In this document: piece by piece, positions 1-5,954 of the stretch
Position numbering within the stretch: the stretch's first letter is position 1
Layout of the letters: every line of letters starts with the position of its first letter
NCBI GenBank assembly: GCA_023663505.1
Contig: JAMPHH010000097.1
Span: forward strand, 1-5,954
Direction: 5' to 3'
Length of the DNA: 5,954 nucleotides
Origin: Muribaculum sp.
Lineage (GTDB): Bacteria; Bacillota; Clostridia; Lachnospirales; Lachnospiraceae
The notes under the pieces: generated by a model
Told to the model about the DNA's origin: nothing
Database searches by the model: none
Seen by the model: only the letters and a program-made list of their open reading frames with translations
Translations under genes and position numbers: made by a program

Positions 1-580
1 CCCGCGGGAGGGCGGGAGGCTTCCCCTTCAATGCGTTGTAGAAGTCCTCCATGAGAGCAAACCGGCTAAGAATCACGGCTCCGATCTCTTCCGCGGTGCT
101 ACCGGCGGGAAGCGGGACTTTATTTTCCTCTTCCGGGTAAACGTAAGTCATCTCATTATGTCCGCCGGGACAGATCATGTAACTTCCATCTTCCCTGTAT
201 AAAACAACACAATAGAGATAATGCTTATCAAATGTCCTCCATGCCTTATACTTTGAGACCTTGCCGCGGAAATTATCCGCATCGCATTCCGCCTGCGTCC
301 TTGCGTCCACAGGACTCACCCGGATATGCTCCAGAGCATCAAGAATCGTTTTACCCACAAGCAATGAATCCTGCGTGGCTGTAATTTGACGATACCATGC
401 CATTTCCGTCCCATGCCAGCCTATGTGGGTAATAACCGGCACAATGACTATCTGGTCTTGCCCCTTGTAAACACTAACATGCCATGGAAATTCCTTTTCC
501 GTACAGTAGTGGTATTCAATAAAGTCAGTCTTCTTATATTCCTCGATTCTTGCCATAACTTCCTCATAACTAAGCTGCAT
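1..580 (-). CDS. Putative immunity protein for the adjacent secreted toxin (copy A), partial at left edge
   Basis: The frame is open from the ATG at 580 to the window edge, giving 193 residues without a stop, so the C-terminus is missing. It begins MQLSYEEVMARIEEYKK and is a mixed, charged, soluble-looking protein without signal peptide or membrane segment, as expected for a cytoplasmic protein. It starts five bases after the toxin stop codon, and an AAAGGA ribosome binding site overlaps the end of the toxin gene, so the two are surely co-transcribed and probably translationally coupled. Position directly downstream of a polymorphic toxin is the hallmark of a cognate immunity gene, which would bind and block the toxin in the producer cell. 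I do not recognise the family; the function comes from context. A second copy lies inverted at 5462-5954. The two agree at 135 of the 164 residues both show, and most differences fall at residues 34-81. Confidence 0.8.
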   Translation of the reverse strand, partial: MQLSYEEVMARIEEYKKTDFIEYHYCTEKEFPWHVSVYKGQDQIVIVPVITHIGWHGTEMAWYRQITATQDSLLVGKTILDALEHIRVSPVDARTQAECDADNFRGKVSKYKAWRTFDKHYLYCVVLYREDGSYMICPGGHNEMTYVYPEEENKVPLPAGSTAEEIGAVILSRFALMEDFYNALKGKPPALPR

Positions 581-1234
581 AATAATTATCCTTTCACGAT
601 TACGATAGAGATATTGTCAAATTTCTCCAGCACTTCCTTCTGTCCCTCAGACAGAGGAATGTCCGGAATCACCAATTCCAATTTTTTACTGTTGTATTGG
701 CTTTTTTTCAATGGTTCTCCCCCCCAAGTCATTCCCTTATCACTCAACACCTCGGGGTATTTCTTTTCAAAATCATTCATCTTGTCTATATAGGACTGTA
801 TTCGCTTCTCTAATTTCTTGGGGTCATGGTAGGATTTAGCCCCCAAGTCAATACTTTTTGTACTGATCAGCACGTCCCCATCTCTCCTGTCAAAGACAGG
901 AAAATTTACCCCTAAACCTTTCTTGCTGCTATGTTTGTTCAAAAGTTCATCAATAATTTGCCCCCTTAAGCAGGCTCCCTTCTTCCACACATTCTGTCCG
1001 GTGTCGAGCACCTCGCCGGAGTGCTTGAGAACGTCACTCGCCTTCGATATTGCAATCCCCGCTTCATCGGAATACTTAAGGACTTTTTCAAGGCTCTCCT
1101 TGGTGATCTCGTCGCTGACCGAGGACTTTTTGATAACGTCAGCAACCTCATCGCTTTTCCCTAAATATTTTACCACTTCCGGTTGCACTTCCGCAACCCC
1201 GATAATCAGTTTAACGATAGAGGGGATATCGTCG
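88..1234 (-). repeat. Left arm of a >1.1-kb inverted repeat (toxin C-terminus plus immunity gene, copy A)
   Basis: Base by base, this stretch is the reverse complement of 4809-5954. Paired positions add up to 6043 on the toxin side and to 6042 past a single-base difference in a G run. The inner boundary is sharp: the match begins at the third base of codon 1139 of the toxin gene, just after the hydrophobic pre-toxin segment. The outer boundary is not reached, because the right arm is cut by the window end opposite base 88; bases 1-87 may also belong to the repeat. Only about seven mismatches occur in the first ~500 bases from the inner edge. A 20-bp divergent patch sits at 697-717, and a longer diverged zone lies inside the immunity gene. 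Confidence 0.93.
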
Positions 1235-4200
1235 CCCATTTTTCCAACGAATTGCTCTAAACTTCCTGCGATTTTCGCGGCATCTCCCCCCGTAGGAATA
1301 AGACCAATGCCGCTTAGGATCGCCATACCCCAGTCACCCTTGCTGATATTTGCCACCACGTCCCTTGCATCCGCCACTATCGGAATGAAGCCGCCGGCGA
1401 TCTGCCCGATTAGAATATCAGCGTCAACATCGTCATCATCAATAAAATCTCCAAATATGACCCCCTTGGTAATGTCCCCCGCATGTTCCCAGAGATCCTT
1501 GACATGCTCGTATACATAAGGGTCAGTGCCGTGAATGTATTCCTCGTAGTCCAAATAATCATCTTTGTCCGGGTTAGGGTCAAGCGGGTCATATCCCAAG
1601 GACAATTCCAAGCCGTCCGTCATCTTATCCTGATCCGTGTCCTTGGAAAGCGGGTTCAGACCCAGAAAATATTCCTCCTCGTCATCCACCAAGTCATTGT
1701 CCGAGTCAATACAAAACGCCTTCGTGCCCAGCGCGCTCTCCTCGTCATCATATAGTCCGTCACCATCGGAATCCGGATCGGTTGGGTCTGAATGGATTGG
1801 CAGGATATATGTATTGTTCATGACATAATCAAAATATTTCTCAAATTCGGTGGAGGGCATACCTGAAGTCCGGTCGCCTAATTTGAATCTCTCCAATCCC
1901 TCCTCGGAATATGCGCCCATACTTTCGGCAATGGTGGGCAGGATAACCTCCCCGTCCTCGTCCCATGCCAGCTTCTCCGTGTATACCTCCTCCCAGTCTG
2001 TCAAGCCGTCAGAGTCCGAGTTTGCGCCGTTTCGGGCATTCAGCTTGTCCTCCAGAGTAATGGTTTTCCAGCCCGTGGGTACGATCACATGGAACAAATC
2101 CTTTTGGGAAACCGCATATTGACAGATATGCCGATAAAGTGTATCCTCCAAGTCTTTACCATAGCTTATGCATAGCCCATTTGTGTCCTTGATAAGCCTC
2201 TTTAACTCGTCATAAAAGCTTGAGCTTAGATAGGAGGCTCCATACGGCAGAATCTCAGAGTAATTGACATTATTTCCCGCATAGGATTTTAACAGGTCAA
2301 AATAATTTGAAGATCTGCTGTTGCCATTCAGTATCTGGAATACATATTTTGCGGCGTCCTTATCAAAATAGACCTTTCGCAAGGAATTAAACGCCCTTTC
2401 CCTATTGACATCCGCTTGGGTATACGTATATGTAATTTCGTCCAGCTTCTTTTTAAGTGTGTCTGCGTCTGTAAACCAATAATCTGTTTTGCCGGAATAT
2501 AAATATTGTGCTTTTGAATCATCAAAGGTAATGACACAAAATCTTACCTTTTGACCATACTTCTTGGTCAGTGAACGATGCAGGTTGACGATCATATTCC
2601 TCTCGGCTATGAACTCCCAGACACCATCGCCCGCCGTCTGTAACACAAAGACAGCCTCGATAGACTCCGCGCTGTTTTCCCTATTCCGCGCCATCATTCT
2701 TCTGGATTGCCTGTACGCTTCCTCGGGGACATCAAACCCGCTCAACCACTGCTCCATGTCCATCACGCAATAGCTGCCAAGCGTATCCGTCTTAGCATAG
2801 ACACAATTGTTCTCCACATCAAATTCCGTGGCGACCGGAACAAGCATATTGATATCTTCATCATATTTGAACACATTATATCGCTTTATACCCTCAAGCT
2901 CTTGCTCTTCAGGGAACAAATCCATGCCGTTGTCTATATAGGAATCGGCTATTTCAAATTTGAGGGTGACTGTCTCAACCAAGTCCTCGTCCATATAAAC
3001 CAATTCCGGCGCAACTCCCAGAATGGCGTCGTTTTGTATCGCCTTTGAATAACTGCTTTCCCTTATGGTCAAATTGCCTTCCGCATACCCCGCAGCAGTC
3101 AGATCAATAGATAATCTGTAAGGGCTGTCAGAATTATTGATTGTAGACAACGCCTCGCTCTCTGCGGGAATTGTCTGTGCAATCTTATATTCCGCATCAG
3201 GTATACCAAAGGTTTGGGGATTTGTCGGGTCTAATCCCAATTTTATCTCGTCACTGTCAAAAACGATGTCTTCATCAGTATCCGCAGTCAGCGGGTCTGT
3301 CCCATAAAGATAAACCTCGTCATAATCCGAAAGACTGTCCTTATCTGTATCAGCCTCACGAATATCTGTACCGTACTCTATCTCCTGCGCCGTGTTCAGC
3401 CCGTCTTCGTCTGCATCCGCATCTGCGTCCGCAATTCCCTCTGTTATGGAATCATAGACAAGGGGGTCTGTCCCGCTGATATATATTTCCTGATAATCGG
3501 TCAATGCATCGCCATCGCTATCCGCATTATAAATATCTGTTCCAAACAATGACTCAAAGACATCTTCTACCCCGTCATTGTCACTATCAAGAAATTCTAC
3601 ACGATAACTTTCCCCATCTCTAAAAACCGTGAACGGCACGGCTTCAACAACATTCCCGTCCGTTTTTAATGTTATTTTGATATATCTTTGCTCAAATATG
3701 TCCCCAATCAAATATTTATAAGATGTAGTGTCTTTTACAACCGTATGTAAGGAATAATTGACGCCATCATCCGAGCTCCAAATTTCATACTCGCCGCCAA
3801 CAGCATTGGTATACCATGCTATATCAACAGCGTTCGCGTCCTTGTCATAATCGCCAAACGCATATATTTGTATCTCACCGATATCCGAGCCGTCGTCCGT
3901 GCCGTCTCCGCCATCCTTGTCATCTGTTACAGCCTCGGAGGTTGTTCCTATAAATTCAGCCATTGCCTTATTATAATTGGCATTAACATTCATAGAATCA
4001 AGATCGATTCTGTCCGCGATCAGAATCACGCTGTTCAAATTCAGGTTTTGCGCCGTAATATCAATCTCCCCATAAGGCGCATAAACCAGACCGTTTAAAT
4101 CTACATTATTACCTGTGATCGTTATATCTCCGGTTTCCGAATATATTACGGAGTTATTTACGCTTTTAATCTCGCCACTCAACAAAATATCATTTTTTGC

Positions 4201-4650
4201 TTTAATACCTGCATTTAGATTAATATTTCCCGCCAGCTCTAAATTGTCTTCCGCAACCATTGGCATATTAATATGGATATTTATGTCATCAGCAATATCT
4301 TCCGCAGTATATGTCTCTGTTGTACCCTCCGGGAAATAAGAAGATGTCAGCTTCTGGGGAATGAGTATCATCTCCTCCCCGACACCTTCTTTTCTTTCTC
4401 CGTTAATATTGACATTTCCGCCTGTCACAATTGTGCCATTAGTTGCCACGCTGCCATTTACGCAAAAATTACCTGCGTCGATTTTGATTGCCCCTTCTTC
4501 CTTTGAGCCCGCAAACATTGTGTATGGATATTTTTCTGAATGACTTTCCTCCGCCTTCAAAGACATGGTCGGCATACCGGTCACCATGATTGAAGCCGCG
4601 AGAACTCCAGCCAACAAACGTTTGACAGACCTAAAAAACTTCCCTTTCAT
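586..4650 (-). CDS. Secreted multidomain polymorphic toxin with C-terminal nuclease-like domain
   Basis: The product has 1354 residues. I chose the ATG at 4650, not the upstream ATG at 4683, because GGAGG lies six bases before it and a signal peptide follows at once (basic FRSVKR, hydrophobic core, likely cleavage after SLKA, residue 33). Residues ~40-235 carry repetitive G/N-I-x-I/L strands suggesting a beta-helix. Residues ~258-345 look Ig/FN3-like. Residues ~355-480 hold five DxDxDG-type TSP3-like calcium-binding repeats. Residues ~510-632 look beta-rich. Residues ~665-850 resemble a vWA fold. TSP3-like repeats resume at ~878-1045. Residues ~1078-1136 are a hydrophobic pre-toxin segment (GLIPTGGDAAKIAG). 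The toxin occupies ~1216-1354: RGQIIDELL, NFPVFDRRDG and ISTKSIDLGAKSY fit a PD-(D/E)XK-like nuclease core with E1235, D1254 and K1265 as candidate catalytic residues. From memory, this motif set occurs in CdiA/WapA-type nuclease toxins that attack tRNA or DNA; the target is inferred. I saw no LPXTG anchor. The immunity gene follows. Confidence 0.88.
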   Translation of the reverse strand: MKGKFFRSVKRLLAGVLAASIMVTGMPTMSLKAEESHSEKYPYTMFAGSKEEGAIKIDAGNFCVNGSVATNGTIVTGGNVNINGERKEGVGEEMILIPQKLTSSYFPEGTTETYTAEDIADDINIHINMPMVAEDNLELAGNINLNAGIKAKNDILLSGEIKSVNNSVIYSETGDITITGNNVDLNGLVYAPYGEIDITAQNLNLNSVILIADRIDLDSMNVNANYNKAMAEFIGTTSEAVTDDKDGGDGTDDGSDIGEIQIYAFGDYDKDANAVDIAWYTNAVGGEYEIWSSDDGVNYSLHTVVKDTTSYKYLIGDIFEQRYIKITLKTDGNVVEAVPFTVFRDGESYRVEFLDSDNDGVEDVFESLFGTDIYNADSDGDALTDYQEIYISGTDPLVYDSITEGIADADADADEDGLNTAQEIEYGTDIREADTDKDSLSDYDEVYLYGTDPLTADTDEDIVFDSDEIKLGLDPTNPQTFGIPDAEYKIAQTIPAESEALSTINNSDSPYRLSIDLTAAGYAEGNLTIRESSYSKAIQNDAILGVAPELVYMDEDLVETVTLKFEIADSYIDNGMDLFPEEQELEGIKRYNVFKYDEDINMLVPVATEFDVENNCVYAKTDTLGSYCVMDMEQWLSGFDVPEEAYRQSRRMMARNRENSAESIEAVFVLQTAGDGVWEFIAERNMIVNLHRSLTKKYGQKVRFCVITFDDSKAQYLYSGKTDYWFTDADTLKKKLDEITYTYTQADVNRERAFNSLRKVYFDKDAAKYVFQILNGNSRSSNYFDLLKSYAGNNVNYSEILPYGASYLSSSFYDELKRLIKDTNGLCISYGKDLEDTLYRHICQYAVSQKDLFHVIVPTGWKTITLEDKLNARNGANSDSDGLTDWEEVYTEKLAWDEDGEVILPTIAESMGAYSEEGLERFKLGDRTSGMPSTEFEKYFDYVMNNTYILPIHSDPTDPDSDGDGLYDDEESALGTKAFCIDSDNDLVDDEEEYFLGLNPLSKDTDQDKMTDGLELSLGYDPLDPNPDKDDYLDYEEYIHGTDPYVYEHVKDLWEHAGDITKGVIFGDFIDDDDVDADILIGQIAGGFIPIVADARDVVANISKGDWGMAILSGIGLIPTGGDAAKIAGSLEQFVGKMGDDIPSIVKLIIGVAEVQPEVVKYLGKSDEVADVIKKSSVSDEITKESLEKVLKYSDEAGIAISKASDVLKHSGEVLDTGQNVWKKGACLRGQIIDELLNKHSSKKGLGVNFPVFDRRDGDVLISTKSIDLGAKSYHDPKKLEKRIQSYIDKMNDFEKKYPEVLSDKGMTWGGEPLKKSQYNSKKLELVIPDIPLSEGQKEVLEKFDNISIVIVKG
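589..594 (-). promoter_or_regulatory. Ribosome binding site of immunity copy A, inside the toxin stop region
   Basis: AAAGGA encodes the last Lys-Gly codons of the toxin and sits eight bases before the immunity ATG at 580. The RBS lies inside the toxin reading frame, next to its TAA, so ribosomes finishing the toxin can reinitiate on the immunity gene. The same arrangement is preserved in the inverted copy at 5448-5453. Confidence 0.6.
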
Positions 4651-4656
4651 GATTAT

Positions 4657-4661
4657 CCTCC
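4657..4661 (-). promoter_or_regulatory. Ribosome binding site that fixes the toxin start at 4650
   Basis: Read on the minus strand, GGAGG is followed by six bases (ATAATC) and then ATG. This is a near-ideal Gram-positive Shine-Dalgarno site. It decides in favour of the start at 4650 over the ATG at 4683, which lies 11 codons upstream and would put the signal peptide behind a polar extension. Confidence 0.85.
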
Positions 4662-4701
4662 ATTCATTTGTATTTTTGGGCAAAAAGAATTGCCTATTCT
4701 A

Positions 4702-4730
4702 ATTATATTGATAATTGTTAGTCGTGTCAA
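4702..4730 (-). promoter_or_regulatory. Consensus SigA-type promoter of the toxin-immunity operon
   Basis: On the minus strand there is a TTGACA -35 box (4725-4730), a 17-base spacer and a TATAAT -10 box (4702-4707). Both hexamers match the vegetative consensus perfectly and the spacing is optimal. The start of transcription should fall near 4694-4696, giving a leader of about 45 bases before the ATG at 4650. The promoter lies inside the spacer between the inverted repeat arms, so it would move together with the toxin N-terminus if the segment inverted. Confidence 0.85.
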
Positions 4731-4734
4731 TATG

Positions 4735-4760
4735 TTGTATTCTATTTTTGTATTCTATTT
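4735..4760. repeat. Perfect tandem duplication of a 13-bp sequence upstream of the promoter
   Basis: TTGTATTCTATTT occurs twice back to back (4735-4747 and 4748-4760) with no mismatch. The pair begins four bases upstream of the -35 box of the toxin promoter. On the toxin strand it reads AAATAGAATACAA twice, an A-rich stretch where an UP element or regulator site would lie. It could equally be a simple slippage duplication in AT-rich DNA. Confidence 0.7.
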
Positions 4761-4808
4761 AACTCTGGATACTATTAATTTAATGACATTGCACGTGAAT
4801 AGTAACCA

Positions 4809-5456
4809 CGACGATATCCCCTCTATCGTTAAACTGATTATCGGGGTTGCGGAAGTGCACCCCGAAGTGGTAAAATATTTAAGGAAAAGCGATGAGGTTG
4901 CGGACGTTATCAAAAAGTCCTCGGTCAGCGACGAGATTACCAAGGAGAGTCTTGAAAAAGTCCTTAAGTATTCCGATGAAGCGGGGATTGCAATATCGAA
5001 GGCGAGTGACGTTCTCAAGCACTCCGGCGAGGTGCTCGACACCGGACAGAATGTGTGGAAGAAGGGAGCCTGCTTAAGGGGGCAAATTATTGATGAACTT
5101 TTGAACAAACATAGCAGCAAGAAAGGTTTAGGGGTAAATTTTCCTGTCTTTGACAGGAGAGATGGGGACGTGCTGATCAGTACAAAAAGTATTGACTTGG
5201 GGGCTAAATCCTACCATGACCCCAAGAAATTAGAGAAGCGAATACAGTCCTATATAGACAAGATGAATGATTTTGAAAAGAAATACCCCGAGGTGTTGGG
5301 TGATAAGGGAATGACTTGGGGGGACAAAAACTATATAAAAGTGAATACAACAGTAAAAAATTGGAATTGGTGATTCCTGACATTCCTCTGTCCGAGGGAC
5401 AGAAGGAAGTGTTGGAGAAATTTGACAATATCTCTATCGTAATCGTGAAAGGATAA
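4809..5456 (+). pseudogene. Orphan toxin C-terminal cassette (copy B), headless and frameshifted
   Basis: This matches residues 1140-1354 of the full-length toxin and has no N-terminal export region. The frame is open from upstream sequence, but no convincing start or RBS precedes it: the possible TTG at 4690 and the ATGs at 4732 and 4783 have none, and the residues before 4809 translate promoter DNA. A G6 run (5318-5323) replaces the G7 of the full-length gene (719-725), so the frame shifts after TWG and stops at 5373. Adding one G restores the ending through LVIPDIPLSEG to IVIVKG and a TAA at 5454-5456. In that restored frame, seven residues differ from the full-length toxin, four of them in one patch (EPLKKSQ becomes QKLYKSE). 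The E, D and STK nuclease residues are intact. It is probably a silent donor cassette for exchange with the full-length gene, or a decaying duplicate. A sequencing error in the G run is also possible. Confidence 0.82.
5448..5453 (+). promoter_or_regulatory. Ribosome binding site of immunity copy B
   Basis: AAAGGA sits eight bases before the ATG at 5462, at the end of the orphan toxin frame. It is identical to the site serving copy A, so copy B would be translated if a transcript reaches it. Confidence 0.55.
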
Positions 5457-5461
5457 TTATT

Positions 5462-5954
5462 ATGCAGCTTAGTTACGAGGAAGTTATGGCAAGAATCGAG
5501 GAATATAAGAAAACGGACTTTATTGAACACCACTACTGTACGGAAAAGGAATTTCCATGGTGCATTTCCATTTATAAGGGAGAAAACCAAATTATTGTAG
5601 TTCCTTATGTGACAACTATTGGATGGTTTTCCTCGGAAATGGCATGGTATCGTCAAATCACAGAGCTTCAAAACGCACAGCTTGTTGGAGGGACGGTTTT
5701 AGCTGCTCTGGAGCATATTCGTGTGAGTCCTGTGGACGCAAGAACGAGGGCGGAAAGCGATGCAGATAATTTCCGCGGCAAGGTCTCAAAGTATAAGGCA
5801 TGGAGGACATTTGATAAGCATTATCTCAATTGTGCTGTATTATACAGGGAAGATGGAAGTTACATGATTTGTCCCGGCGGGCATAATGAGATGCCGACTG
5901 TTTACCCGGGAGAGGAAAATAAAGTCCCGCTTCCCGCCGGCAGCACCGCGGAAG
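5462..5954 (+). CDS. Putative immunity protein (copy B, diverged specificity), partial at right edge
   Basis: The frame is open for 164 codons from the ATG at 5462 to the window end. It aligns without gaps to copy A (1-580). The first 22 residues are identical. Across residues 34-81, 21 of 48 positions differ; outside that block only 8 of 116 differ. The strongly conserved part includes DNFRGKVSKYKAWRTFDKHY. Elevated change at silent as well as replacement sites in the diverged block suggests that a segment was exchanged with another allele, not just point mutation under selection. The reading frame is intact although the toxin cassette before it is frameshifted, consistent with an immunity gene kept for protection against sibling toxins. 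No strong promoter is seen before it, so its expression is uncertain. The role is inferred from position and homology to copy A. Confidence 0.78.
   Translation, partial: MQLSYEEVMARIEEYKKTDFIEHHYCTEKEFPWCISIYKGENQIIVVPYVTTIGWFSSEMAWYRQITELQNAQLVGGTVLAALEHIRVSPVDARTRAESDADNFRGKVSKYKAWRTFDKHYLNCAVLYREDGSYMICPGGHNEMPTVYPGEENKVPLPAGSTAE

Larger units (their letters stand above)
4809..5954 (+). repeat. Right arm of the inverted repeat (toxin C-terminus plus immunity gene, copy B)
   Basis: This is the reverse-complement partner of 88-1234. It begins abruptly at 4809 within 'ccaCGACGATATC' and runs to the end of the window without losing homology. Bases 4951-5298 match 745-1092 perfectly over 348 bp. 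Differences include one missing G at 5318-5323, a dense patch at 5325-5345, and a diverged zone in the first half of the immunity gene. No promoter comparable to that of the full-length toxin gene faces this arm. Confidence 0.93.

Noticed and set aside
586..700. Cell-wall anchor at the toxin C-terminus.
   Set aside because: The protein ends in a globular toxin tail (IVIVKG) with no LPXTG-like motif, hydrophobic span or basic tail.
886..900. Perfect short hairpin CCTGTC-ttt-GACAGG, also at 5143-5157.
   Set aside because: It lies in the toxin coding region, has no T run, and encodes the conserved PVFDR motif. It is probably a coding coincidence, not a terminator or recombination site.
4748..4775. 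Possible plus-strand promoter for the right module (TTGTAT, 16 bases, TACTAT).
   Set aside because: Only 3 of 6 and 4 of 6 consensus bases match, and such matches are common by chance in AT-rich sequence.
4690..4808. Open extension of the orphan toxin frame into the promoter region, giving a hydrophobic N-terminus (PILIILIIVSRVNMLYS).
   Set aside because: It has no ribosome binding site, starts at TTG, and overlaps the consensus promoter of the opposite gene. AT-rich DNA often translates into such hydrophobic stretches. It is not a credible signal peptide or gene start.
1235..4808. Invertase-type or transposon origin of the flipping segment.
   Set aside because: I found no recombinase or transposase gene, no short recombination site at the arm edges and no target-site duplication. 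If inversion occurs, general homologous recombination is the simpler explanation.
5204..5671. Long minus-strand open frame across the right module, and its counterpart at 386-793 on the plus strand.
   Set aside because: Both are antisense shadows of the toxin/immunity module; the pair arises because the module is duplicated in inverted orientation. The same holds for 923-1519 and 4755-5120.

Overview
The window looks like accessory DNA from a low- to mid-GC Gram-positive bacterium, most likely a clostridial/Lachnospiraceae-type Firmicute. The basis is a strong GGAGG ribosome binding site, a consensus vegetative (SigA-type) promoter, an AT-rich intergenic region, and a Sec-exported protein built from clostridial-style surface modules. 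The taxonomic call is inference.

Layout. One large gene on the minus strand (586-4650) encodes a 1354-residue secreted polymorphic toxin. In order it has a signal peptide, a beta-helix-like repeat region, an Ig/FN3-like domain, two clusters of calcium-binding TSP3-like repeats around a degenerate vWA-like domain, a hydrophobic pre-toxin segment, and a C-terminal nuclease-like toxin. Five bases downstream, same strand, is its presumed immunity gene (1-580), which runs off the left edge. To the right, in the opposite orientation, lies a second copy of the last ~215 codons of the toxin gene (4809-5456, frameshifted) followed by a second, diverged immunity gene (5462-5954, running off the right edge).

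The two toxin-immunity modules therefore form an inverted repeat of at least 1.15 kb (88-1234 against 4809-5954). The 3574-bp spacer between the arms (1235-4808) carries the sole full-length N-terminal part of the toxin together with its promoter and RBS. Homologous recombination between the arms would invert the spacer and fuse the same promoter and N-terminus, exactly in frame, to the other toxin tip and immunity gene. In effect this would be a flip-type switch between two toxin/immunity pairs.

The arms are not uniformly diverged. A 348-bp block of the toxin is identical in both. Differences concentrate in a seven-residue patch of the toxin (residues 1312-1318) and in residues 34-81 of the immunity protein, suggesting matched specificity determinants. 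The right-hand toxin copy lacks one G in a poly-G run (G6 instead of G7) just before the variable patch. It is therefore silent or broken as read here, although restoring one G recovers the complete C-terminus. No RNA gene, CRISPR array, transposase or terminator was recognised.
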